From Polymorphospora lycopeni (GTDB lineage Bacteria; Actinomycetota; Actinomycetes; Mycobacteriales; Micromonosporaceae), in contig NZ_JBCGDC010000004.1 of NCBI RefSeq assembly GCF_042237075.1, forward strand, positions 1 through 64,000: a DNA stretch of 64,000 bases, in the 5' to 3' direction. Shown in pieces: positions 42,357 through 50,387 of the stretch. Below the pieces are notes generated by a model. It made no database searches. It saw only the letters and a list, made by a program, of their open reading frames with translations, and was not told the DNA's origin. Every line of letters begins with the position of its first letter. The first letter of the stretch is position 1. The translations under genes and the position numbers were made by a program.

Positions 42357-44183
42357 TCAGATCCGGGCGCCGACCGCCGCCCCGGAGACCGGGTGCAGGA
42401 AGTTCGACGACGGGATCGCGCCGGCCGCCGTACGCGGGCCGGTGATCACCGCCGGGTTGGTGCTGACCAGGCTGGCGTCGTTCCAGGTGCCGCCGATGTT
42501 CCACGAGTTGCCGCTGCCGGTCGAGGTCCCCATCGACACCGCCGTCCGGTTGCTCACCGACAGGTTGCCGGTCAGCGTCGACCGCGAGCGCGAGACGTTG
42601 AACCCGGTGCCGCCGTTGTCCCAGGCGGTGTTACGCGAGAACGTCATCGACCCGGGGTTGCCGTTGTCGACGAAGCCGCCCTGGGCGTTGTCGAAGGCGA
42701 TGCTGTTGCGGACGGTGTGCGCGACCGCCGGGTCGTCGGGGTCACCGCCGCCCATCTTGAAGCCGTTGCCGTCGCCGGCGAAGTTCGGGAAGCCCCAGCG
42801 GTTGACGCCGTTGCCCCACGCCACCGAGTTCTCGATCAGGATCGGGGACAGGAACTCCCAGGCGTCGAAGCCGTCGTCGACGTTGTTCCACAACCGGGCT
42901 CCGCGGACGACGTTGCCGCAGCCGGAGCCTTCCTTGATCGCCAGCCCGTCGGCGCTCTCCCCGTTCTTGCGGGGATCCCGGTTGCCGTAGGCGTCCAGGT
43001 TCAGCACCTGGTTGTTGCTGGAGGCGCCCTGGATGTGCAGGCCGGTCTCGTAGTTGTCGCGGGTGACCAGCCGGTCGAAGACGTTGTTGCCGCAGTCCCG
43101 GCAGAGGATGCCGTACGGCCCGTTGGCGATCTCCAGGCCGACGAACCGCCAGTACGACGCCTCGATGTGGAACACGCCCCGCTCGGCGTTGGGGATGCTG
43201 CCGTTCAGCGGTGCGGGGGTGTGCGGCAACTGCTCGCCGTCGATCAGGACCCGTTCGGTGCCGTACCGGGTGATGGTGATCGGCGCGGACGCGGTGCCGC
43301 TCTTGAGGACCTGGATGTTGCTGGTCGGGGCGTAGGTGCCGGCCCGCAGGGCGATCGTCCCGCCCGGGCGGACCAGGTCGACGGCGCGCTGGATGGTGCG
43401 CAGCGGCTGCGCGACGGTGCCGGGCGCGGCGTCGTCGCCGTTCGGGGCGACGACGAGCTGGTCACCGGCCGGCGGCGGGGTCGTGGGTGGCGGCGTCGTG
43501 GGTGGCGGGGTGGTCGGCGGCGGAGTGGTGGGGGGCGGGGTGGTCGGCGGGGTCGAGCCGCCGGAGTCGACCGTGACGTCGTCGAAGCTGGCGCTGGCGT
43601 ACGCGGTGACCAGTCCGATGCGGCCGGCGGTGACCAGGCTGTTCGTGGCGCTGCCGACCTGGGTGCCGTCGACGAAGCCGCGGATCGTACTGCCGCTGAC
43701 CTCGATCCGCAGCGTGTGCCAGGTGCCGGCGGCACCGAAGCCGGTGGCCGAGCCGAGCGACGTGATGGCGCTGCCGTTCACGGCCTGGAGTTCGGCGCGT
43801 CCGCTGCCGAGCAGGGCCAGCCGGTACATCCTGGTGGCGCTGCTGGAGCGGGCGGCCAGGGCGGCCAGGCCGCCGGAGCCGTACGAGACCGGTTTGACCC
43901 GGGCCTGGACGGTGTAGTCCGTCCAGCCGGTCTGGCCGGCGAACTGCCGGGCGAGCTGGCTGCTGGCGCTGGACTGGTGGAACACCGGGGAGCCGTCGGT
44001 GACGACCGCCCAGGTGCCGCCGGATTTCGACCAGCCGCCGCTGTCGCCGTCGTCGAAGTTGTCGGAGTAGACGGTCGCGGCGTGGGCCGTCGAGACCATG
44101 GTGACGGCCAGGGCGGTGGCGGTCGCCGCGGCGCCGACGGTGGCGAGTACGCCCCGGCGGCCGGTGGTGCGCTTGTCGGGCAC
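42357..44183 (-). CDS. Secreted PL9-like pectate lyase with N-terminal sugar-binding-like domain
   Basis: The 608-residue protein has a signal peptide, an about 180-residue laminin-G/DUF1080-like beta-sandwich (TVYSDNFDDGDSGGWSKSGG...GRIGLVTAYASASFDDVTV), a (PPTTP)n linker and a right-handed beta-helix. The helix carries RDNYETGLHIQG, NGESADGLAIKEGSG with the Lys expected for PL9 catalysis, and WNNVDDGFDAWEF. PL9 enzymes cleave pectate by beta-elimination. It is divergent from a PL3 gene that has the same N-terminal domain. Confidence 0.87.
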   Translation of the reverse strand: MPDKRTTGRRGVLATVGAAATATALAVTMVSTAHAATVYSDNFDDGDSGGWSKSGGTWAVVTDGSPVFHQSSASSQLARQFAGQTGWTDYTVQARVKPVSYGSGGLAALAARSSSATRMYRLALLGSGRAELQAVNGSAITSLGSATGFGAAGTWHTLRIEVSGSTIRGFVDGTQVGSATNSLVTAGRIGLVTAYASASFDDVTVDSGGSTPPTTPPPTTPPPTTPPPTTPPPTTPPPAGDQLVVAPNGDDAAPGTVAQPLRTIQRAVDLVRPGGTIALRAGTYAPTSNIQVLKSGTASAPITITRYGTERVLIDGEQLPHTPAPLNGSIPNAERGVFHIEASYWRFVGLEIANGPYGILCRDCGNNVFDRLVTRDNYETGLHIQGASSNNQVLNLDAYGNRDPRKNGESADGLAIKEGSGCGNVVRGARLWNNVDDGFDAWEFLSPILIENSVAWGNGVNRWGFPNFAGDGNGFKMGGGDPDDPAVAHTVRNSIAFDNAQGGFVDNGNPGSMTFSRNTAWDNGGTGFNVSRSRSTLTGNLSVSNRTAVSMGTSTGSGNSWNIGGTWNDASLVSTNPAVITGPRTAAGAIPSSNFLHPVSGAAVGARI

Positions 44184-44536
44184 AGGTTCCTCCTGGTCAG
44201 GGGATGTCCCTCGATCGGCGCCGTACGCGGAGGCCCGGACTCCGGTGGTGCCAGACGGATCGAGGATGCCAAGAAAGGGCTTTCCCGTCGGTCAGGGTAG
44301 GGCGGCGGCGAATGGTCGTCAATGCTTCGACAGCCGCCCCCGACCCCTGCCATGATCCGCAGGGGACATCGATCCACTTGTCTTGACGGAATATGTCGGC
44401 GGCGTTACGTTCATCCGGCGGAATGCGCTTTCCCGCAGGTGGTGCGCTCGTGTCGGGGCAACGGCCAATGCACGCCATCCCCCATCACGAGCCTGTCAGG
44501 GTTGGTTGACAGGCGCCCGTTTCCCGGAGGTTCACC
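44184..44536. other. Divergent promoter region of the pectate lyase pair
   Basis: The 353 bases hold no gene. An 8-bp inverted repeat GCCTGTCA/TGACAGGC (44491-44498 and 44507-44514, loop GGGTTGGT) lies just upstream of the PL3 ribosome site (CGGAGG at about 44525). It could be an operator. No known pectin-regulator site was recognised. Confidence 0.45.
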
Positions 44537-45898
44537 ATGGGTGGTTCCCCCACCTTCCGCCGGCGATTGCGGACAACCGCCCTCGCTGTCGGCAGCGCGG
44601 CCGTCGTCACGGTCGCGTCCATCGGATTCACCAACCTGGCCAACGCGGCCACCGTCTTCGACGCCACCTTCGAAAGCGGCAGCACGAGCGAATGGTCGAA
44701 GTCCGGCGGCACCTGGAGCGTGGTCAGCGACGGCTCCAGCGTCCTGCGGCAGACCAACGCGGGCAGCGAGAACGCCCGCCAGTTCGCCGGCGACACCGGC
44801 TGGACCAACTACACCGTCCAGGCCCGGGTCAAGCCGCTCAGCTTCGGATCGAACGGCCACGTCGGACTGCTGGCCCGCGCGTCGGGCTCGACGAAGTTCT
44901 ACCGGCTGGCCCTCGTACCCGGTAACCAGGTCCAGTTGCAGGCGGTCAGCGGCAGCTCGGTGACCGTACTCGGCAGCACGACCCAGTCGGTCTCCACCGG
45001 CTCCTGGTACACCCTGGCCATCGAGGTGTCCGGCAGCACCATCCGCGGCCGGGTCAACGGCACCCAGTTCGCGTCGGCGTCCAACAGCGCCATCTCGGCC
45101 GGCCGGATCGGCCTGCAGACCGTGTACGCCAGCGCGTCGTTCGACGACGTGTCGGTCAACACCGGCGGCGGTACCAACCCGACGCCGACCACGCCCGGCC
45201 CGAACCCGACGACCCCGCCGCCGACCACCCCGCCGCCGGGCGCCTGGCCGTCGCCGACCAGCCAGGTCAAGGTCAACGACACCATCCAGGTGCCGAGCAG
45301 CGGCCTCGACGGCGGTCTCAAGCGCTACTACGGCATCGGCGACGGCGGCCAGGGCGAGAGCCAGGACCCGATGTTCGTGCTGGCTCCCGGCGCGACCCTG
45401 CGCAACGTCATCATCGGCGCGCCCGCCGGTGACGGCGTGCACTGCGAGGGCAACTGCACCCTGATCAACGTCTGGTGGGAGGACGTGGGCGAGGACGCCG
45501 CCACCTTCCGCGGCGGCAGCACCTACCTCGTCGACGGCGGTGGCGCCCGCTCCGCCAGCGACAAGGTCTTCCAGCACAACGGCGGCGGTACGCTCACCAT
45601 CCGCAACTTCCAGGTCGAGAACGCCGGCAAGCTCTACCGGGCGTGCGGTAACTGCAGCACGTCGTACCAGCGGCACGTGGTGATGCAGAACATCACGGCG
45701 CGCAGCACGAAGGCGCTCGCCGGTATCAACACCAACTGGGGTGACACGGCCCGCTTCTCCAACATCACTGTCTACGGCAACACCGTCATCTGCGAGAAGT
45801 ACCGGGGTGTGCCGAAGGGCAGCGAGCCGACCAAGATCGGTGAGGGCGCGGACGGCGTCAACTGCATCTACAACGAATCCGACATCACCCGCCGGTAG
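44537..45898 (+). CDS. Secreted PL3-family pectate lyase with N-terminal sugar-binding-like domain
   Basis: The 453-residue protein has a signal peptide, a beta-sandwich clearly paralogous to that of the neighbouring PL9 protein (EWSKSGGTWSVVSDG, ARQFAGDTGWTNYTVQARVKP), a TPTTPGPNPTTPPP linker and a C-terminal PL3 beta-helix. PL3 landmarks include GVHCEGNCTLINVWWEDVGEDAATFRGG, FQHNGGGTLTIRNF and NTNWGDTARFSNITVYG. It degrades pectate outside the cell. A strong hairpin follows the stop. Confidence 0.9.
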   Translation: MGGSPTFRRRLRTTALAVGSAAVVTVASIGFTNLANAATVFDATFESGSTSEWSKSGGTWSVVSDGSSVLRQTNAGSENARQFAGDTGWTNYTVQARVKPLSFGSNGHVGLLARASGSTKFYRLALVPGNQVQLQAVSGSSVTVLGSTTQSVSTGSWYTLAIEVSGSTIRGRVNGTQFASASNSAISAGRIGLQTVYASASFDDVSVNTGGGTNPTPTTPGPNPTTPPPTTPPPGAWPSPTSQVKVNDTIQVPSSGLDGGLKRYYGIGDGGQGESQDPMFVLAPGATLRNVIIGAPAGDGVHCEGNCTLINVWWEDVGEDAATFRGGSTYLVDGGGARSASDKVFQHNGGGTLTIRNFQVENAGKLYRACGNCSTSYQRHVVMQNITARSTKALAGINTNWGDTARFSNITVYGNTVICEKYRGVPKGSEPTKIGEGADGVNCIYNESDITRR

Positions 45899-45912
45899 AC
45901 ACGGCGACACCA

Positions 45913-45942
45913 GGCGGCGCGGTCGGTCCCGACCGCGCCGCC
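45913..45942. terminator. Terminator hairpin after the PL3 gene
   Basis: GGCGGCGCGGTCGG and its exact complement (45929-45942) form a 14-bp GC stem with a 2-base spacer, 14 bases after the stop codon. Confidence 0.75.
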
Positions 45943-46003
45943 GCACCGTGCGCGACGACCTCGGGTACCGTCCCGGCAGGACTGTCCGATCTAGACTCAC
46001 CCG

Positions 46004-46327
46004 ATGACGCCGGACGAGATGGTCAGGGCCGCGCTGGAGGTCGCCGAGGCGGGTCTGGCCGCCGGCGAACAACCGATCGGGGCCGTGGTCGTCATGGGAG
46101 ACGAGATCATCGGCCGGGCCTACACGCAGGAGAAGGCCCGTGGGCGCCGGCTCGTGCACGCCGACCTGCTGGCGATGATCGAGGCGGACGAGGCGCTGGG
46201 CTGGCGCCGACGGCCGCACCCCCTACGCCTGGCGGTCAATCTCGAACCGTGCGTGATGTGCCTGGGGACGGCCATGGCGCTGCGGGTCGACGAGGTCTAC
46301 TTCGCGCTGGAGTCCCCGGACGACTAA
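46004..46327 (+). CDS. Nucleoside/tRNA adenosine deaminase-like protein, cut short by an in-frame TAA
   Basis: The 107-residue product has the zinc-deaminase core: LVHADLLAMIEAD (HAD in place of the usual HAE) and NLEPCVMCLGTAM with the PCxxC zinc ligands. It stops at ESPDD-TAA. Without the stop the frame continues with family-like sequence for 67 more codons. HAE to HAD would keep an acidic proton shuttle but is unusual. The true substrate class (tRNA or free base) is uncertain. Confidence 0.7.
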   Translation: MTPDEMVRAALEVAEAGLAAGEQPIGAVVVMGDEIIGRAYTQEKARGRRLVHADLLAMIEADEALGWRRRPHPLRLAVNLEPCVMCLGTAMALRVDEVYFALESPDD

Positions 46328-46531
46328 GGAGTCGCGGTCGCCGCGAACTGGCGCCCGGACCGCGAGTTGGCCTGGTTCTCGGCCCCGAGCATCGTGGGCG
46401 GCATCCTCCGCGAGGAGAGCCGGGACCTGTTCCGCCGCTACTGCGCGACCGTGCCGGACAGCGCGCTGCGCCGGTGGATACAGACGCTGGTGGACCCGCC
46501 GGGACGAGTTGCCCCGGCACCGGTGGAATGA
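46328..46531 (+). pseudogene. Detached 3' part of the deaminase gene
   Basis: Directly after the TAA at 46325-46327, the same frame encodes GVAVAANWRPDRELAWF, then GGILREESRDLFRRYC and a C-terminal helix ending at TGA 46529-46531. These are the C-terminal elements of this deaminase group. It has no start or ribosome site of its own, so it is translated only by read-through or if the stop is a sequencing error. Confidence 0.7.
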
Positions 46532-46585
46532 CGCCGGGACTGTGGGGAAGGCGGTGACTGACCGGCACCTCGAGAGGAGCCCGCG

Positions 46586-46804
46586 ATGAGCAGTCACACC
46601 GGCAGGAACGCGAACCGTACGGAGTCGGCCCGCGCCCGGCGCCACCCGGGCAGCGGCGCCCGCGGCCGGCAGGGCGCGACCGTGGAGCAGTCCGAGAAGG
46701 GCCGCCACCAGCGGACCGCCACCGGCACCGCCTCGACCGAGCGCGACCAGGGGCGGTCCAAGCTCGGGCGGGACGGCCGCGTCCACGGCCAGGGCACCGG
46801 GTGA
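46586..46804 (+). CDS. Small, basic, probably disordered protein
   Basis: The 72-residue product is rich in Arg, Gly, Ser, Thr and Gln with hardly any hydrophobic residue (MSSHTGRNANRTESARARRHPGS...GRSKLGRDGRVHGQGTG), so it is likely unstructured. A GAGAGGAG ribosome site precedes the ATG. I do not recognise a family; a nucleic-acid-binding or stress role is only a guess. Confidence 0.5.
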   Translation: MSSHTGRNANRTESARARRHPGSGARGRQGATVEQSEKGRHQRTATGTASTERDQGRSKLGRDGRVHGQGTG

Positions 46805-46860
46805 CCGGGCGGCCGTCCCGCGCCTCCTGACGCGGGACGGCGTTCCCGTGATCCGGCGCC

Positions 46861-46916
46861 TCAGGCCGGGCTGACCCGCTTGCGGCCCTCAGACCGGGCT
46901 GACCCGCTTGCGGCCG
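46861..46916. repeat. 28-bp tandem duplication at a gene end
   Basis: 46861-46888 and 46889-46916 are two copies of a 28-bp unit that differ at two positions. The second contains the stop codon and last codons of the minus-strand gene ending at 46889. The outer copy lies just past the stop. Confidence 0.85.
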
Positions 46917-47188
46917 AGCCCGAGCTTGCGGCCGTTGCGCCGGCTCATCCTCGTCCCCTTCACCCCGCGGGTGACCGCGCCGGCGCTGCGCGTCGCGTGC
47001 TGGCCGCCACGCTCGGTCCGCAACGGCCGCTTACGGCCGGCCTTGGCCGCCTTGCGCCCCACCAGGACGCCGAGTTGCGCCGCCAGTTCCTCGGCCCGCA
47101 TCGCGAACGCAACCCGTCGCCGTTTCGTTCCGTTGCGTATCGCGTCGAGCCGTGCGCTGCCGCCGCCCGACTTCGGTCCTCGTCCCAT
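46889..47188 (-). CDS. Small Arg/Lys-rich protein of unknown function
   Basis: The 99-residue product (from the ATG at 47188, preceded by AAGGTGGG) is strongly basic: MGRGPKSGGGSARLDAIRNGTKRRR, a short helix AFAMRAEELAAQLGVLVGRKAAKAG, and a tail SRRNGRKLGLGRKRVSPV. It could bind nucleic acid. A longer frame from 47251 is possible. No known family is recognised. Confidence 0.55.
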   Translation of the reverse strand: MGRGPKSGGGSARLDAIRNGTKRRRVAFAMRAEELAAQLGVLVGRKAAKAGRKRPLRTERGGQHATRSAGAVTRGVKGTRMSRRNGRKLGLGRKRVSPV

Positions 47189-47338
47189 CGAACACCCACC
47201 TTTCCCCGGTTGACCGGCAGTCCTGCGACTTCCCACCAGGGCCGCCGGCATTCCCGCCGACCAGCCGGTAGCCCGACCCTGCCGTGATCCGCGATGTCGG
47301 GCACGGCGAGGAAGGTCATCCGGCGGCGGGTGCCGTCA

Positions 47339-48406
47339 TCAGACGTGCCCACCGGAGGTCGTCCCGGCAACCGGTCCGGTGGTGGAGCGCGCCTTGCCCG
47401 GCGGGGGTGCGGTGCTGTCGCGGATGACAAGTTCGGTGGCGAGTTCGACCCGCGGGCTCTCGATCTTCTCGCGCCGGGCCAGGCGGAGCACCGTACGGGC
47501 GGCCAGCAGGCCCATCTCGGCCAGCGGCTGGCGGACCGTGGTGAGCGGGGGCGACGACCAGCGCACCTCGGGCAGGTCGTCGAAGCCGACCACGCTGACG
47601 TCGTCGGCGACCCGCAGGCCGCGGCGGCGGATGGCCTCGTAGACGCCGAGGGCCATCTGGTCGCTGGAGGCGAAGATCGCGGTGGGCGGGTCGGGCTGGT
47701 CGAGCAGTTCGTTGCCGCTGGTGAAGCCGGCCTCGTGGTAGAAGTTGCCGGGACGGATGAGGTCGTCGTCGATGGGCAGCCCGGCGGCTTCCAGGGCGGC
47801 GCGGTAGCCGTCGAGGCGGGCGCGGCTGCACAGCAGTTGCGCGGGGCCGGCGATGAACCCGATCCGGCGGTGGCCGAGCCCGATCAGGTATTCGGTGGCG
47901 CGCAGACTGCCGGTCCAGTTGGCGGCGCCGATGGTCGGGGCGCCCTGGGTGGGCAGGCCGGCCGGGTCGACGATGACGACGGGGATGTTGAGCCGGCGCA
48001 GTTCGGCCTGGAGCGGTGGCTCCAGCACCGAGGTCACGAAGATGACGCCCTCGGTCGTACGGGCCCGCATGTTGTTCAGCCACTGCTTGGCCGACGAGGT
48101 CTTGCGGTGGATGGCGGAGACGACGGTGCCGACGTCGGCGGCGTGCGCCACGTCCTCGACGCCCCGGATGATCTCCACCGCCCACGGGCTGTCGAGGTCG
48201 TTGAAGACGAGGTCGATCAGGCCGGAGGTGCTGCGTACGGCGGTGGGCCGGCGCTGGTAGCCGTGGCGGTTGAGCACCTCCTCGACGCGTTCGCGGGTCT
48301 GCGGGGAGACGTCGGACCGGCCGTTGATGACCCGGGACACCGTGGGTACCGAGACGCCGGCCTCGCGGGCGATCACGGCGATGGTGACCCTGCGGTTGTC
48401 GTCCAC
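47339..48406 (-). CDS. LacI-family repressor of the adjacent oligosaccharide genes
   Basis: The 355-residue protein has the LacI HTH (VTIAVIAREAGVSVPTVSRVINGRSDVSPQTRERV) and a periplasmic-binding-like effector domain (GLIDLVFNDLDSPWAVEIIRGVEDVAHA; VSVVGFDDLPEVRWSSPPLTTVRQP). It would release DNA when a xylo- or arabino-oligosaccharide binds. It follows the ABC operon on the same strand; palindromes at 51752-51760 and 51887-51899 are likely targets. Confidence 0.92.
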   Translation of the reverse strand: MDDNRRVTIAVIAREAGVSVPTVSRVINGRSDVSPQTRERVEEVLNRHGYQRRPTAVRSTSGLIDLVFNDLDSPWAVEIIRGVEDVAHAADVGTVVSAIHRKTSSAKQWLNNMRARTTEGVIFVTSVLEPPLQAELRRLNIPVVIVDPAGLPTQGAPTIGAANWTGSLRATEYLIGLGHRRIGFIAGPAQLLCSRARLDGYRAALEAAGLPIDDDLIRPGNFYHEAGFTSGNELLDQPDPPTAIFASSDQMALGVYEAIRRRGLRVADDVSVVGFDDLPEVRWSSPPLTTVRQPLAEMGLLAARTVLRLARREKIESPRVELATELVIRDSTAPPPGKARSTTGPVAGTTSGGHV

Positions 48407-48457
48407 TGCGGCTTGCTCCTTCTCGCTGCGCAGGCACGGGTGGGGGCCTGGGGGGCG

Positions 48458-48494
48458 GTGGCCCCTACCGCACCGTAGGTGAGGTCGGGGCCAC
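48458..48494 (-). terminator. Hairpin after the sugar ABC operon
   Basis: GTGGCCCC (48458-48465) pairs with GGGGCCAC (48487-48494) around a 21-base loop, just after the permease stop at 48508. It would end the ABC operon before the LacI gene. Confidence 0.5.
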
Positions 48495-48507
48495 CGGTGG
48501 TCGGGGG

Positions 48508-49338
48508 TCAGCCCTTAACGCTACCGGCGAGCCCGGCGACCAGTTGCCGCTCGGCGACCGCGTAGAAGGCCAGGGCGGGCACCATGGACAGGACGACGTA
48601 CGCCAGCACGCGGGCGGTGTCGTCGGCGTACTGGCCCTGGAACGCCTGCACGCCGACGGGCAGGGTCCACCAGCTCTGGTCGGTGAAGACGACCAGCGGG
48701 AGCATGAAGTTGTTCCAGCTCGCCACGATCGCCAGGACCGAGACGGTGGCCAGGGCCGGACGGGCCATCGGCAGCAGGATGCGCCAGAAGAACGCGAACG
48801 CGCCGCAGCCGTCGAGGGTCGCCGCCTCCTCCACCTCGCCGGGGATGCCGCGGAAGAACGACCGCAGGATGATGATCGTGACCGGTAGCCCGAACGCGGC
48901 CTGGGGCAGGATGACCCCGAGCGGATTGTCGAGCAGCCCCAGGCTGCGCAGCAGGATGAACAGCGGCAGGATCGCGACCGTGAAGGGGAACATCAACCCG
49001 GCCGCGAAGAGGGTGAACAGGGCTTCCCGGCCACGGAAGGTGAACCGGGCGAACACGAACGCGGCCATCGCCGAGGCCCCCACGACGACGACCACCGTGG
49101 CCAGTGCGATCAGCGTGCTGTTGGCGAGTTGCCGCCAGAAGACCTCGGAGGTGAGGATGCCGAGGTAGTTCTCCGGCACCCACGGGTCGGGCAGGCCGAG
49201 GGGGTTGGTGGAGAGCTGCCCGTTGTCCTTGAACCCGCCGAGCACCCCGAACCCTATCGGTACGACGATGAGCGCGCCGATGGCGATCGAGACGACGTGC
49301 AGGACGGTTCTCCGCAGGTGAGCCTGGGTCCCGGTCAC
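48508..49338 (-). CDS. Carbohydrate ABC transporter permease (MalG-type)
   Basis: The 276-residue protein has six membrane helices and the EAA loop (EEAATLDGCGAFAFFWRILLPMARPALATVS) that contacts the ATPase. It is the third gene of the ABC operon and overlaps the preceding permease gene by 4 bases. No ATPase is encoded here, so a shared MsiK-type ATPase encoded elsewhere is expected. Confidence 0.92.
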   Translation of the reverse strand: MTGTQAHLRRTVLHVVSIAIGALIVVPIGFGVLGGFKDNGQLSTNPLGLPDPWVPENYLGILTSEVFWRQLANSTLIALATVVVVVGASAMAAFVFARFTFRGREALFTLFAAGLMFPFTVAILPLFILLRSLGLLDNPLGVILPQAAFGLPVTIIILRSFFRGIPGEVEEAATLDGCGAFAFFWRILLPMARPALATVSVLAIVASWNNFMLPLVVFTDQSWWTLPVGVQAFQGQYADDTARVLAYVVLSMVPALAFYAVAERQLVAGLAGSVKG

Positions 49339-50330
49339 CGCTGGACCCCCCTCGTGGTGAGTGCGCCCTCAAGGTCGCGGCGCAGGACGAAGCGTTGGTA
49401 GAGCAGGGCGAAGACGAGGCTGAGCAGGAACATGACGATGCTGATGGCGCTGGCGTAGCCGACCTCGAAGCGGCGGAAGCCGTACTGGAACATCGTCACG
49501 GCGAGGGTTTCGGAGGCGTGGGTCGGGCCGCCGCCGGTGAGGACCCACACCATGTCGAAGAGCTGGATGGTGCCGATGATCGACAGGAAGAGACTGATCC
49601 GGATCGTCGGTCCGAGCAGTGGCAGCGTGACGTGCCGGAACACCTGCCATCCGCTGGCCCCGTCGGTGGTGGCGGCCTCGGTCAGTTCCCGGGGTATCCC
49701 CTGCCGGCCGGCCAGGTAGAGGATCATGTGGAAGCCGAAGTACTTCCAGGAGATCACGAAGAACACCGCGTAGAGGACGGTGCCGGGGTCGGCGAAGATC
49801 GAGCCGCCGAGTTCGGCGGCGCCGAACCAGCCCAGCACGGTGCTGCCCAGGCCCCGGCTGGGTGAGAAGACGAGCGTGAACAGGACCGCCGTGGTCACCT
49901 CGGACAGCACGTACGGAGCGAAGAACACCAGCCGGTAGACGGCCCGGCCCCGTAGCGGCTGGTTGAGCAGCAGGGCCAGGGCGAGCGACACCGGCAACTG
50001 GATGACGACCGACAGGACGATGAGGACGAGTGCGCGCCGCAGGTCGCCCTGGAAGATCGGGTCGCCGAGGGCGCGGCTGAAGTTGTCCAGGCCGACGAAG
50101 TCCTCGGGCAGGTTGAAGCCGTTCCACTTGAACAGGCTGGTGTAGCCGGCGACCAGGATCGGCACGATCACCAGGAGCAGGAACAGCACCAGGGCCGGGG
50201 CGAGGAAGAAGAGGATCGTGCCCAGGCGGCGTAGGCCGGGCCGGCGGTCGGGCCGTGGGGCGGCCGTCGGCTTCGGCCGGGCGGGCGTGGCCGCGGTGTC
50301 GGGGCGCGGACCGGTCACGGATCGGGTCAC
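49335..50330 (-). CDS. Carbohydrate ABC transporter permease (MalF-type)
   Basis: The 331-residue protein has a Pro/Arg-rich cytoplasmic start, six membrane helices and the EAA loop LTEAATTDGASGWQVFRHVTLPLLGPTI. It forms the channel with the 48508 protein. The GTG at 50330 lies 57 bases after the binding-protein stop. Confidence 0.92.
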   Translation of the reverse strand: MTRSVTGPRPDTAATPARPKPTAAPRPDRRPGLRRLGTILFFLAPALVLFLLLVIVPILVAGYTSLFKWNGFNLPEDFVGLDNFSRALGDPIFQGDLRRALVLIVLSVVIQLPVSLALALLLNQPLRGRAVYRLVFFAPYVLSEVTTAVLFTLVFSPSRGLGSTVLGWFGAAELGGSIFADPGTVLYAVFFVISWKYFGFHMILYLAGRQGIPRELTEAATTDGASGWQVFRHVTLPLLGPTIRISLFLSIIGTIQLFDMVWVLTGGGPTHASETLAVTMFQYGFRRFEVGYASAISIVMFLLSLVFALLYQRFVLRRDLEGALTTRGVQR

Positions 50331-50387
50331 CGTGACCGCTCCGCTCGCCGGTCGCCGGGGGTGGCGGGATCGGGAAGGCGGGTCACG

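Noticed and set aside
42600..43540. CCACC/GGGGTGG-type repeats near 43480-43540 as a CRISPR or satellite array
   Set aside because: They encode the Pro-Thr linker of the PL9-like protein in frame; spacing and sequence do not fit a CRISPR array.
39365..46804. A secondary-metabolite cluster controlled by the SARP gene
   Set aside because: Neighbouring genes are a hydrolase, pectate lyases and a deaminase; no core biosynthetic enzyme is present within reach.
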